From contig NZ_RQGG01000043.1 of assembly GCF_004769665.1 (NCBI RefSeq), positions 62,001-126,000 of the forward strand: DNA of 64,000 nucleotides, read 5' to 3'. How positions within the stretch are numbered: position 1 is the first letter of the stretch; every line of letters begins with the position of its first letter. This DNA is from Leptospira kemamanensis. Lineage in GTDB: Bacteria; Spirochaetota; Leptospiria; Leptospirales; Leptospiraceae. The position numbers and the translations under genes were made by a program. This document shows positions 18,243 through 26,959 of the stretch, piece after piece. Under the pieces are notes generated by a model that ran no database searches, was not told the DNA's origin, and worked only from the letters and a program-made list of their open reading frames with translations.

Positions 18243-18539
18243 ATGACCGAATCCGAATTAGAGGAGTTTCAAAAAGGACTTACCAAAACCTTTTTTTTAT
18301 CCATCTTAAAAGACCTGGGTGAAATTGATGATACTCTCTCTGATTATGAAGTAAAGGTTCTCATCCAAAAAGCACTCACCCACCATCCGGAATTACAAGT
18401 GGAATGGGGAGAGATGGAACGATTTGGTCAAAACACACTCCTCGTCAAATACCAAAACAATCTCCTCATGATCGAAGTGAGCCCTCTCATCAGCGCCATT
18501 CGCGTTCTTTGGAACGAATACAAAAACACGAGTACATAA
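18243..18539 (+). CDS. Small protein of unknown function downstream of lipA
   Basis: A 98-residue soluble protein starting two bases after the lipA stop, hence in one operon. It has an acidic helical N-terminal half (TESELEEFQKGLTKTFF), then a probable beta-sheet C-terminal half (LLVKYQNNLLMIEVSPL). I recognise no motif. Its position suggests coupling with lipA but there is no direct sign that it takes part in lipoate metabolism. Confidence 0.65.
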   Translation: MTESELEEFQKGLTKTFFLSILKDLGEIDDTLSDYEVKVLIQKALTHHPELQVEWGEMERFGQNTLLVKYQNNLLMIEVSPLISAIRVLWNEYKNTST

Positions 18540-18575
18540 AAAAAGCCCGAAGGGGAATCCCTCCAGGCTTCTTTT
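18537..18575. terminator. Bidirectional terminator between lipA operon and FecR lipoprotein gene
   Basis: Hairpin with outer pairs AAGCC (18543-18547) / GGCTT (18566-18570) and an inner GGG/CCC pairing. On the minus strand it is followed by at least six T, and on the plus strand by CTTTTC. The convergent operons meet here. Confidence 0.75.
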
Positions 18576-18596
18576 CTACGTAAGGGTGTGGTTGTT

Positions 18597-19781
18597 TTAG
18601 AATTTGGATTTTTGTTGAAGGTCGTAAATGACTTCTTCTACTTTATCCATATCAATTTTTTTGACACCATTTTCAGTGTGAACAATCAATTGTCCATTTT
18701 CTTGGTTGATGATTGCTCCAATGATCACTGTTTTACCATCAGTTAATACGATTTTTTCAATTCTTTCGTAGTAGTTGATGATGTCTTTTTTCGATTTGAA
18801 TTCTTTTGGTTGGCTAGCTAAAGTGTCTTCGAATTTTTTCTTCTCTTCTTCTTGTCGCTTAGCAACGTCTTTTTCAATCGCTTGTTTCTTAGCATCGATT
18901 TCTTGTTTTTTCAACTCATCCAATTTCTCAGTTTGAGCTGATTCACTGAGTTTCACAATTTCTTGTGCTGTTTGTTTATCAACAGTTACGATGGTTTTGA
19001 TTTCTTGTTCTTCGTTTTTAGTGAGTTTTGCATTTTCAACTACGAGTTTTTCTTTCTCTGCAGTTTTGAATGCTTTTGATAAATCCAAAGATTGAATGTC
19101 TGCTGACTTTGCAAGTTCTGCAGATTTTACAGATTGAGTAGAAGCTTGGTCTTTTTCTAAGATCACTTCTGCTTTTGCAATGGATTCTTGTAATTTTTTA
19201 AGATCAGCACTTTTAGAAATTTCTTCTTCTGAAAGTTTTTCAAGAGCTGGAACACGTGGAGCGAATGCAACCGCACCTTCCACAACTTTCACCTTCGCAG
19301 GTTTTCCATCAGCTGATTCTACGATGAAGGAAGTTCCACGCACACCCGCAATCGCGGTTGGTGTTACAACAGTGAAGTTGTCTTCTTTCTTCGCTTTGTT
19401 CACTTTCGCAAATACTTTTCCGGAAACTAGAGCAATTTGAGTGTCTGTTGTTCCAGCGTTGTCTTGGGAAAGTTTCGCAAAGTCAATCGCGGATTTTGGA
19501 GAGATACGAATGCTCGAGCCATCTGCAAATTGGATGTCTACTTTTCCATTGTCGCCTGTGACTACATTATCCCCTGTTTTCAAAAGAGCACCAAGTTGTG
19601 CTTTTTCTTCTGTTTGGTCTGCGTGTTGGATTTTGGAATCTCCTACCGCAAATACGACAACCGCAGATAAATCTGCAGGTTTTTTAGGTGCTTCCGTTAC
19701 TTCTGCCTCTGGTTTCTTACAAACTGTAAGACCAGTGAAAAGAATCGCAAGACCTACGATGGTTAGTTTCGATGCTTTCAT
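18597..19781 (-). CDS. FecR-domain lipoprotein, LipL45-like
   Basis: A 394-residue predicted lipoprotein with lipobox GLTVC ending at C21. After an Ala/Pro/Glu linker there is a FecR-type domain at about residues 40-175, with GALLKTGDNVVTGDNGKVDI, the RISPKSAIDF strand and TPTAIAGVRGTSFIV, then a long Lys/Glu-rich coiled coil (residues 185-340) and a short beta-rich C-terminal domain. This arrangement resembles the LipL45 lipoprotein of Leptospira, known to be processed to a C-terminal fragment; equivalence is inferred. No sigma factor or receptor gene is nearby, so a classical FecIRA role is unlikely. Confidence 0.8.
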   Translation of the reverse strand: MKASKLTIVGLAILFTGLTVCKKPEAEVTEAPKKPADLSAVVVFAVGDSKIQHADQTEEKAQLGALLKTGDNVVTGDNGKVDIQFADGSSIRISPKSAIDFAKLSQDNAGTTDTQIALVSGKVFAKVNKAKKEDNFTVVTPTAIAGVRGTSFIVESADGKPAKVKVVEGAVAFAPRVPALEKLSEEEISKSADLKKLQESIAKAEVILEKDQASTQSVKSAELAKSADIQSLDLSKAFKTAEKEKLVVENAKLTKNEEQEIKTIVTVDKQTAQEIVKLSESAQTEKLDELKKQEIDAKKQAIEKDVAKRQEEEKKKFEDTLASQPKEFKSKKDIINYYERIEKIVLTDGKTVIIGAIINQENGQLIVHTENGVKKIDMDKVEEVIYDLQQKSKF

Positions 19782-19949
19782 ATCTTCCTGTCCCTTAGTG
19801 AAATACTAATTTCCTTACTCTCTAATCAACAAACCAGGAGATGGAAAATTCCCAGTTTTTTTCTATTTTTTTCTAGAATGAAAAAAATTTCATTAGTTCG
19901 GAAAAAAAATAATTTGGTGAGTGGATTTGTAAACGAATATTCAGGTATT

Positions 19950-19966
19950 TCGTAGGAAACCTACGA
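19950..19966. promoter_or_regulatory. Perfect inverted repeat between divergent genes
   Basis: TCGTAGG (19950-19956) and CCTACGA (19960-19966) separated by AAA. It sits in the 258-base gap between the FecR lipoprotein gene (minus) and the radical SAM gene (plus). It could be a regulator site or an RNA hairpin in the leader of the radical SAM gene, whose ATG is about 75 bases further. The rest of this gap is AT-rich with poly-T/poly-A tracts and no other clear signal. Confidence 0.5.
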
Positions 19967-20039
19967 TTTTCGGGTCTTTTTCGCAGTTTTTTCGGGAAAA
20001 TCGCTTTGTCTAAGACAGAGGAAGAAAAAAACTCCCATT

Positions 20040-21362
20040 ATGGCTGAAACCTCTACAATGAACCAAAGACCTGCCTCCTCCCTTTCTTTACTCGAAGAAA
20101 TGGAAAGAACTTACAAAGACCTTCCCATGGAAGCGATTGTCAAACAAGACATTCTCAGGCAAGGCATTCATTTTTTTCCAGAGGCATTCCAAGTCAAAGA
20201 TCCTTATAAATCCAAAGACTATTTTATTTTTTCTTTTGATCATATTCCCCTAGCTGACCTAAAAGATGGAGCCGATACCAAAGCACCTGAGGAAATTAAG
20301 ATCAGCGGTGGCCATTTCGGTCTTTTAAAAACAGTGATCTCCACAAGGAACAATCCAAACTCTCCATACAAAATGAAACTGAGAGATGGAAAACCCACTC
20401 TCTTTTTAGAAGAAACGGAGATTGGAACAGCAGAGTATCCACCCATTCCTTCTTGGTACAGACACAAAACCAAATCCGGAAAACTTCCAGGGGAAGTGGC
20501 ACCTGTCATTGAATGGGGATACCTCCTCTACCTCACAGTCTTTCGCAACTGCCAATATTTTGGAAAAGACGAAGAATGTGCATACTGTGACATCAATCAT
20601 AACTACCGCCAACAAAAAGGGGCAGGACGTCCTTACACAGGTGTGAAGGATGTGGATGATATTTTAGAAGTATTATCTTGGGTAGATGCAGAAGACCAAA
20701 TTGCAAAAGTGTATACGATCACTGGCGGATCTGTTCTCACCAATCTAAAGAAAAAATCAGAAGTGGATTTTTACCTCCAATACCCGGAAGCAATCGAAGC
20801 TCGTTTTCCCAAACGTTGGATGGGAAAACTGGTGGCTCAAGCCTTTGAAAAGGAAGACTGCCAAAAATTCAAAGACGCAGGAATTCAGATTTACCATCCC
20901 AATTATGAAGTTTGGGACAAAGATCTCTTTGAAAAAATTTGTCCAGGAAAAGCAAGTTGGATTGGGTATGAAAATTGGATCCGACGAGTGGTTGACTCGG
21001 CAGAAGTGTTTGGACCCGAAAATGTGATCCCGAACTTTGTGGGTGGTGTCGAACTTTCTGAACCTTGGGGATTTAAAACAGTAAAAGAAGCAATCACTTC
21101 CACAAAACAAGGGTTAGACTTTTTTATGTCCAAGGGAATTGTGCCAAGATTTACAGCATGGTGCCCTGAACCGTACACAACCCTTGGCCAACAAGCAGGC
21201 CCCCCTCTTGTGTATTTTTGTGAATTACTACGCGCATGGAAAGAAACCTTTGAATCCTATGGTTTGCCAACCCCTCCAGGATATGGAGAACCAGGCCCAG
21301 GGAAAGCTGTGTTTTCCGTTTCTGCGTTTATGGATGTGATAGGATATTCTGGACGAAATTAG
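20040..21362 (+). CDS. Radical SAM protein with atypical CX8CX2C cluster motif
   Basis: A 440-residue protein that looks like a radical SAM enzyme. The cluster cysteines are C171, C180 and C183 in NCQYFGKDEECAYCDINHNY, a CX8CX2C spacing instead of the usual CX3CX2C. ITGGSVLTN about 45 residues later plays the part of the GGE motif. A later stretch (FVGGVELSEPWGF) fits the barrel strands. The first 150 residues form an extra domain of unknown type. It has no auxiliary cysteine cluster at the C-terminus that I can see. The reaction is unknown. The next gene in the same direction, a sensor phosphatase, starts 37 bases later. An ATG at 20058 is an alternative start. Confidence 0.8.
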   Translation: MAETSTMNQRPASSLSLLEEMERTYKDLPMEAIVKQDILRQGIHFFPEAFQVKDPYKSKDYFIFSFDHIPLADLKDGADTKAPEEIKISGGHFGLLKTVISTRNNPNSPYKMKLRDGKPTLFLEETEIGTAEYPPIPSWYRHKTKSGKLPGEVAPVIEWGYLLYLTVFRNCQYFGKDEECAYCDINHNYRQQKGAGRPYTGVKDVDDILEVLSWVDAEDQIAKVYTITGGSVLTNLKKKSEVDFYLQYPEAIEARFPKRWMGKLVAQAFEKEDCQKFKDAGIQIYHPNYEVWDKDLFEKICPGKASWIGYENWIRRVVDSAEVFGPENVIPNFVGGVELSEPWGFKTVKEAITSTKQGLDFFMSKGIVPRFTAWCPEPYTTLGQQAGPPLVYFCELLRAWKETFESYGLPTPPGYGEPGPGKAVFSVSAFMDVIGYSGRN

Positions 21363-21399
21363 TTCTTTTCGTTTTTCACATTCATCTAAACTAAAACCA

Positions 21400-23487
21400 A
21401 TGCGAAAATTAATTCTCTTTGTGGTCCTCATCACCACCTGTGCTTTGTGTACGTTTCAATGCCAAAATCCAGACTTGGGGGATAGCCTTCGGTTCCGCCA
21501 AGGGATTTTGGATTTACGAGAGATCACTTTCAAAGAAAACACTGCCATTGACTTACAAGGGGAATGGGAGTTGTACTTTGATGAATTCCACTATCCTCCC
21601 TTTCATGGAAAAAAAGCTCTGACGGGTTATTTGGCCATTCCGAATTCCTGGCAAGGAGAAGAGTATAGTGGGATTGAATTACCTAGGACAGGAAAAGCCA
21701 CCTTACGCGCGTTCATCCATATCAACAAACAAAGTGTAGGTCAAGAGCTACGAATTTACATTCCCGATGTAGCTTCCTCCTATCGATTTTTTGCCAATGG
21801 AGTTCTCATCGGTGGACAAGGAAAACCAGGGATTAACCAATTTGATGACACTCCTCGTATCAAATCCAAATATTACACACTGATTCCTGATGATGAAATT
21901 GTGGAGTTGGTTTTCCATATTGCCAATTATGAAAACAATTTTGGTGGGTTTTGGGGTCATCCCATTCTCGGAAACAAATATATCATGGATAGAGAAAGAA
22001 TGTTTGCCAATGCACGTGAGTTATTTTTACTCGGTGCACTTTCTCTCATTGGTTTGTACCATTTTGGTTTGTATTTTTATAAACGAAAAGAAACATCCAT
22101 ATTCTATTTTGCGATCTTTTGTGTTTTGCTTGGAATTCGTTTAGCATTTACAGGAGAACGATATATCCTTGAATTATTCCCGAAGTTCCATTGGCCAACA
22201 GCATTTCGCATTGAATTCGCTTCTTATTATTTTGCGGTTCCCACGTTTTTACTTTTCATTCATTCATTGTTTCCAGAAGAATCGAAAATCAAACATGTAA
22301 GACGTGCCTTAGTTGCCAGTACGGTATTTGCCTTTACATTGTTTTTACCCATTTCGGTTTTTACGATTTTACTTTATGGATTTCAAATTCTTGCCTTCCT
22401 CATCATTGGGTACGTCATTCATATCAACTTAAAAGCAGTTTTGAATAGCAGACCCAATTCCAAATTGTTTTTGATTGGGTTACTCGTCTTAGCGTTTTCG
22501 GTTTCCTTTGATATTTTAAAACATAGTTTGAATAGCAGAGGGATTGGACTGACTCCCTATGCCCTTCTTTGTTTTATTTTTATCCAATCTTTAATTTTAT
22601 CCAGTCGGATTGCCAATGCATTCGTAAGAGCAGAAGAACTTGCTGAAAGTTTAAAGATCAGTAATGAATCCTTACTTGCCGTAACAGAAAATTTGGAACA
22701 AATTGTTTCGGAAAGAACTTACCAATTAAACTCATCACTCGGTCGGATCAAAAAAGACCTACTACTTGCGAAGAAAATCCAACAAAAAATCCTTCCAGAA
22801 GATGGAATCAAATTTTCTCCACTCAAAATCCATCTCTACTTCCAACCCCAAGAACAAGTGGGAGGTGATTTTTATGATATCTTTGAACTCGATAATGGAA
22901 TCGTTCGATTTTTTATCGCAGATGCCACGGGGCATGGAATCCAAGCAGCATTGTATACGATGGCGATCAAATCTGAATACGAAGCCATCAAACGATTTAT
23001 CACAAAAACTGATGATTTGATGAACCATTTGAATCAAAAAATTCAAAACAAATTTTCAGGATTAAAAATTGTATTTTCTGGATTTTTATTAGACATTGAT
23101 ACCAGAACCAAAACCGTCTACTATTCGTCAGCTGGTCACCCAAACCAAATTTTCCAATCGAGTGGAACACAAATTATTTTGAATCGAACGGGTAATATCA
23201 TTGGTCTCAAAAAAGACCAACCCTATACTCAGAAACAATTTCCCATTTTGGAAGGAGATCGTATCCTACTTTTTACCGATGGAATGTTGGAACAAAAAAA
23301 TGAATCGCGAGAAGAGTTTGGTATGGACCGCATGCAAAAAATTGTTTCGGAATTTACACAGAAAGAATCCGAACGTGTGCTTGCCGAGCTTGTCATCCAA
23401 TTGTTTTTGTTTCAGGGAAAAGAAGAACAAGAAGATGACCAAACTGTCATCTTCATCGAGTGGGAAAAAGAACACGAATCCACTTGA
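21400..23487 (+). CDS. 7TMR-DISM sensor with SpoIIE-type PP2C phosphatase domain
   Basis: A 695-residue membrane signalling protein. After a signal-like N-terminus comes an extracytoplasmic beta-sandwich DISM domain (residues 30-195, including GEWELYFDEF and PNSWQG), then seven hydrophobic segments at about 205-410, a coiled-coil linker and a C-terminal SpoIIE/PP2C domain. The phosphatase metal-binding residues are present in VGGDFYDIF, ADATGHGIQAALYTM, SSAGHPNQ, FTDGMLEQ and EDDQTV. Members act on phosphoserine in anti-sigma-antagonist switches. No anti-sigma genes are nearby. It may form an operon with the radical SAM gene. Confidence 0.92.
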   Translation: MRKLILFVVLITTCALCTFQCQNPDLGDSLRFRQGILDLREITFKENTAIDLQGEWELYFDEFHYPPFHGKKALTGYLAIPNSWQGEEYSGIELPRTGKATLRAFIHINKQSVGQELRIYIPDVASSYRFFANGVLIGGQGKPGINQFDDTPRIKSKYYTLIPDDEIVELVFHIANYENNFGGFWGHPILGNKYIMDRERMFANARELFLLGALSLIGLYHFGLYFYKRKETSIFYFAIFCVLLGIRLAFTGERYILELFPKFHWPTAFRIEFASYYFAVPTFLLFIHSLFPEESKIKHVRRALVASTVFAFTLFLPISVFTILLYGFQILAFLIIGYVIHINLKAVLNSRPNSKLFLIGLLVLAFSVSFDILKHSLNSRGIGLTPYALLCFIFIQSLILSSRIANAFVRAEELAESLKISNESLLAVTENLEQIVSERTYQLNSSLGRIKKDLLLAKKIQQKILPEDGIKFSPLKIHLYFQPQEQVGGDFYDIFELDNGIVRFFIADATGHGIQAALYTMAIKSEYEAIKRFITKTDDLMNHLNQKIQNKFSGLKIVFSGFLLDIDTRTKTVYYSSAGHPNQIFQSSGTQIILNRTGNIIGLKKDQPYTQKQFPILEGDRILLFTDGMLEQKNESREEFGMDRMQKIVSEFTQKESERVLAELVIQLFLFQGKEEQEDDQTVIFIEWEKEHEST

Positions 23488-23509
23488 GGAGAAGATCGTG
23501 TTTTTTTTT
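23471..23509 (+). terminator. Terminator after the DISM phosphatase gene
   Basis: AACACGA (23471-23477) and TCGTGTT (23496-23502) can form a seven-pair stem with an 18-base loop that contains the stop codon, followed by a run of nine T. The large loop makes it weaker than a textbook terminator. Confidence 0.5.
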
Positions 23510-23548
23510 CTAGAAACCACTCTAGGTTTTGTTTTGGATGTGATTGGT

Positions 23549-23977
23549 TTATTTTTTTAAGAACAAACGATCAACACCATTTTTTTCGAACTCGGCATCG
23601 TATTTCTCTGCTTCTTTTGCTACTTTTGTTTCGTATGCTTCAGGTGCCATTGCTTCTAATTCCTTTTCAGAAATAGAAAGTTCCAAATCTCTTTGTGCGA
23701 GTTCGGTTGTGAGTTCTGTCCAAAACACATCATCATTATAAGGTTCGATATAAGACTCAAATACTTCTTGGAAATATTCTTCTGCGACAGTGTACATTCC
23801 ATTTTCAGAAGTGATGGGACTATTCTCCATTCCTGCGGAAAGTTTTTTGAGTAAGGATTGGAGAAAACCATCCACACTGGGATCCGATTCTTCGTGAGGA
23901 GAGTTACTCACCCATTCGAATACAGTGAGTGCATCCAAGAGTTGTTTTGTTTCTTGTGGTGTAAGATCTAAATTCAT
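23549..23977 (-). CDS. Acidic protein of unknown function
   Basis: A 142-residue soluble, acidic, mainly helical protein (MNLDLTPQETKQLLDALTVF at the start). The middle has FFLQSLLKK-type amphipathic helices and the C-terminal third is rich in Glu and Ala (LEAMAPEAYETKVAKEAEKY). I recognise no family. The start at 23977 follows AGGT with reasonable spacing; an in-frame ATG at 23998 is an alternative. The gene is 49 bases downstream of another small gene on the same strand. Confidence 0.65.
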   Translation of the reverse strand: MNLDLTPQETKQLLDALTVFEWVSNSPHEESDPSVDGFLQSLLKKLSAGMENSPITSENGMYTVAEEYFQEVFESYIEPYNDDVFWTELTTELAQRDLELSISEKELEAMAPEAYETKVAKEAEKYDAEFEKNGVDRLFLKK

Positions 23978-24026
23978 AATTACCTGCTTTCCTTCCATAG
24001 AAACACTCCATGCAAAGAGAAGCAAA

Positions 24027-24182
24027 TCAAAGAATCACAGTAGATCGATTTTCCTTATAGTTTTGGTACATTTGTTCCACAAGCATTCGAAAACTGGGAT
24101 CTTCCTTTAGAATTTCCAATTTTTCTTCCAAACTGAGGACGGAAAACTTAGGATGCAATGCTTTCGTGACTGCAGGCTTCAT
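24027..24182 (-). CDS. Small helical protein, unknown
   Basis: A 51-residue protein starting MKPAVTKALHPKFSVLSLEE and continuing as one or two amphipathic helices (KLEILKEDPSFRMLVEQMY). There is no ribosome binding site before the ATG at 24180-24182. A consensus TTGACA lies on the minus strand at 24212-24217, with a poor -10 element TACTTA at 24189-24194, so the message may begin at or next to the ATG. A longer frame opening with TTG at 24221 is less likely. Reality of this gene is supported only by composition, position and the promoter. Confidence 0.5.
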   Translation of the reverse strand: MKPAVTKALHPKFSVLSLEEKLEILKEDPSFRMLVEQMYQNYKENRSTVIL

Positions 24183-24188
24183 ATTTAA

Positions 24189-24217
24189 TAAGTAAACAGA
24201 TAAGTAGTAAATGTCAA
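24189..24217 (-). promoter_or_regulatory. Possible sigma-70 promoter of the small gene
   Basis: TTGACA (minus strand, 24212-24217), a 17-base spacer, and TACTTA (24189-24194) that ends six bases before the ATG. The -35 box is perfect and the -10 box poor. If used, it would give a leaderless or nearly leaderless transcript. Confidence 0.4.
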
Positions 24218-24238
24218 ACAATTTTTACTACACGTATG

Positions 24239-25432
24239 TTACGTAATTATGTCACGATACACGGATTGGATCCTTCTCACCCCCTCCTCCATTTGCTCTT
24301 CAGGTAAAAAACTGAAATTCATTCGAAAAAATGCCCGTTCTGATTTTTCCAAACGAAATTCATTTCCAGGTATCATCACCACTTTGTTTTCCATAAGCTT
24401 AACCATCATTTTTTTCGCCGAAACATTTGGATACTCTACCCACAAAAACATTCCACCCAGAGGATTTTGAAATTTCACTTCTGGTAGGTATTGTTCTAAC
24501 AAACGAACCAAATGATTCTTTTGGTTGGCATAAAAAGTTTGGATCTTTTGTAAATGTTTCCTAATATCCAAATCGCGAAGAAGTTGCACCAAAACAACTT
24601 GGGAAAACTGATTCGAATTTAGATCATATCCTTGTTTGATGGCAGTAAAAATTGTTTCATATGGTTTAGGTACACTTACCCATCCCAATCGAAAACCAGG
24701 AGAAATGATTTTTGAGAAACTTCCTAAAACAAAGGATAGGTCTTTGTTTTTACGTAACGATGTGATGGAAGGATAAACCGTTCCCGTAAAATCCAAATAT
24801 CGATATGCCTCGTCTTCCAACAGGATGACACCATATGCATCTAAAAGGGAAGCCACCTTTTCGCGTTTGGCGATGGACCAAGTACATGTGGATGGATTTT
24901 GGTAACTCGGGTTTGCATAAAAACAATGGATTTTCTCGCGAACAAGAATGGTTTCGAGTGCTTCTATACTGGGACCATCCTCTTCCATAGGCAGTGAAAC
25001 AAAATGAGGGCGATATGGTGAAAATGCCTGCAAAGCCCCCAAATACACGGGGTTTTCCAAAAGCACATTTGTGTTTTCATCCATAAACAGTTGTCCCAAA
25101 ATCGCAAGACCTTGTTGGGAACCACTCGTAATGCATAAAGACTTGGAAAAGTCCTCTTTCTCATCGACAAAATATTCAAAAATCAATTCCTTTAAGGCTT
25201 CATAACCTGTGGAATCTCCATATTGAAAAGCGACATCCTTTTTCGTGCGAATGGTTGTTTCTGTCGCCTGAGTTAATCGTTCCGTAGGAAGTAAACTAGG
25301 ATTCGGAAGCCCACCAGCAAAGGAAAGAAACTCTGAATCTTTGACTGTGATTTTTAAAATTTCACGAATGGCGGAAGAACGGATGTCATTTGTTCTTTTT
25401 GTCAAAAATAGATTTGCAAGATTTCTTTCCAT
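24239..25432 (-). CDS. PLP-dependent aminotransferase, class I/II
   Basis: A 397-residue fold-type I aminotransferase of the group close to 2-aminoadipate transaminase (LysN) and the MocR catalytic domain. Recognisable are the N-terminal LSFAGGLPNPSLLP, GSQQGLAILGQLFMDE, the cofactor region YANPSYQNPSTCTWS with Asn, EDEAYRYLDF, and the PLP-binding lysine in GSFSKIISPGFRLGWV. The C-terminal arginine in FFRMNFSF binds the substrate carboxylate. The amino acid substrate is not known. It is divergent from a MocR-type regulator across a 66-base gap with a repeat operator, suggesting that the regulator controls it. Confidence 0.9.
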   Translation of the reverse strand: MERNLANLFLTKRTNDIRSSAIREILKITVKDSEFLSFAGGLPNPSLLPTERLTQATETTIRTKKDVAFQYGDSTGYEALKELIFEYFVDEKEDFSKSLCITSGSQQGLAILGQLFMDENTNVLLENPVYLGALQAFSPYRPHFVSLPMEEDGPSIEALETILVREKIHCFYANPSYQNPSTCTWSIAKREKVASLLDAYGVILLEDEAYRYLDFTGTVYPSITSLRKNKDLSFVLGSFSKIISPGFRLGWVSVPKPYETIFTAIKQGYDLNSNQFSQVVLVQLLRDLDIRKHLQKIQTFYANQKNHLVRLLEQYLPEVKFQNPLGGMFLWVEYPNVSAKKMMVKLMENKVVMIPGNEFRLEKSERAFFRMNFSFLPEEQMEEGVRRIQSVYRDIIT

Positions 25433-25458
25433 GTCAATAAATTATCAAAGAAATAGAA

Positions 25459-25502
25459 ATCTGTCCATATACAGATGGTCTGTTCTATAGGTATACAGAT
25501 GG
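25459..25502. promoter_or_regulatory. Repeat operator between aminotransferase and MocR genes
   Basis: TATACAGATGG occurs twice as a perfect direct repeat at 25468-25478 and 25492-25502, 24 bases apart. The first copy is also part of an inverted repeat, ATCTGT (25459-25464) / ACAGAT (25471-25476). The second copy overlaps the MocR start codon at 25499. MocR proteins are known to bind direct repeats in such divergent regions, so this is a good candidate operator with autoregulation. Confidence 0.6.
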
Positions 25503-26923
25503 AAAAAACAAAATACGAACAACTTGCCTCCGACCTAAAAAAAGAAATTCAGATTGGTTATTATTCGGAAAACGAAAAAATCCCATCCCTTCGGGAAATT
25601 CAAACTTTAAAATCCTGTAGTTTGACAACTGCCAAGGAAGCGTATCGGATTTTGGAAGAGGAAGGGTATATCTACGTCTTAAACAAATCAGGATATTATG
25701 TACAAAAAAACATTAGTTCTGTGATTCTAGGTCCTCAAAACGAATTTTATGAATCGGTGGAAGCAGATGATCGGATCCAACAAATCATGAACACAGTCAT
25801 GGATCCAAAACTCATCTCCTTTGGAGCAGCGATTCCAGCCCTTCGTTATTTACCAATTGCAGAATTACATTCCGCTTATAAAAAAGCACTTCTCTATAAG
25901 GATGGTTTTAGTTACGGAGACTTACAAGGAAATCCTCATCTCAGAGATTGGTTGGCCAAACGAACATCGATGAATGGGTATCGAGTGAGTTCAAAACAAA
26001 TTCAAATCACAGCAGGATGTACAGAAGCAATCACCTATTCCTTGTTTTCTGTTACAGAACCTGGAGATACAGTGATCGTTCCTTCTCCCATTTACGTGGG
26101 TCTATTCCAAATTCTCGAAACCTTACGATTAAAGGTGGTGGAGATTCCTTATCGTGAGGCAGAAGGAATTAGTTCCACTGAATTTGAAAAACTCATCAAA
26201 CGACACAAACCCAAAGTATTTTTATTTTCAGCTAATTTTAATAATCCCAATGGAATTTTATTTCGAGATGAAACCAAACAAATTTTGGCCGAACTTTGTG
26301 ATCGATATGGAATCCACCTCATCGAAGATGATATCTATGGTGATTTGTTTTATACAGGGACAAGACCAAAACCTCTGGTGAGTTTTTTTTCGCAAAAACT
26401 GAATGGGCCCAAAACTTTTTTATGTTCCTCCTTTTCCAAAACACTTTCCCCCGGACTTAGAATGGGCTGGGTCGCCACTAAAACGGGGATCCAATCGGTA
26501 TCCAAAATCGCAAGAGCCTTTAAAATTTCAGAAAACCACCCAACTCAACTTTCAGTTCTGGAATACTTAAAACGACAAACCTATGAAAGACATTTAAAAA
26601 GTTTACGAAAAGAATACCAAAATCTGAGCCATGAATACATAGAACTACTGACAAAAGAAAGTGATGGAAATCTTAAAATTACGAAACCAGACGGAGGATT
26701 TGTTATTTGGATTGAATCAAAGTTAGATGGAGACAAACTTCTTTTGGAAGCTAAAAAATTAGGTATGGCAATTGCACCAGGATCTCTATTTGGGTTATCC
26801 AAACATTGGAATCATTTTTTTCGTATGAATGTTTCTGTAGGCCGATCACCAAAAATCCGAGAGAAACTGATTCTCTTTGCAAAACGATTTCGGAAAAACG
26901 GAAAATCAAAATCAACTTTTTAG
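25499..26923 (+). CDS. MocR-family transcription regulator (GntR HTH plus aminotransferase domain)
   Basis: A 474-residue regulator. Residues 1-75 are a GntR winged helix-turn-helix (YEQLASDLKKEIQIGYYSEN, IPSLREIQTLKSCSLTTAKE, then EEEGYIYVLNKSGYYV). The rest is a fold-type I aminotransferase domain with the PLP lysine in SSFSKTLSPGLRMGWVA, plus SANFNNPNG and IEDDIYGDLFY. Such proteins usually bind PLP or an amino acid to control vitamin B6 or amino-acid genes. The start is ATG 25499, placed at the beginning of the HTH domain; the frame upstream (to 25475) overlaps the operator. No ribosome binding site is visible. Confidence 0.92.
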   Translation: MEKTKYEQLASDLKKEIQIGYYSENEKIPSLREIQTLKSCSLTTAKEAYRILEEEGYIYVLNKSGYYVQKNISSVILGPQNEFYESVEADDRIQQIMNTVMDPKLISFGAAIPALRYLPIAELHSAYKKALLYKDGFSYGDLQGNPHLRDWLAKRTSMNGYRVSSKQIQITAGCTEAITYSLFSVTEPGDTVIVPSPIYVGLFQILETLRLKVVEIPYREAEGISSTEFEKLIKRHKPKVFLFSANFNNPNGILFRDETKQILAELCDRYGIHLIEDDIYGDLFYTGTRPKPLVSFFSQKLNGPKTFLCSSFSKTLSPGLRMGWVATKTGIQSVSKIARAFKISENHPTQLSVLEYLKRQTYERHLKSLRKEYQNLSHEYIELLTKESDGNLKITKPDGGFVIWIESKLDGDKLLLEAKKLGMAIAPGSLFGLSKHWNHFFRMNVSVGRSPKIREKLILFAKRFRKNGKSKSTF

Positions 26924-26959
26924 TTGCTACGAAAAGAAACCTGAATCACTTTAAGGATT

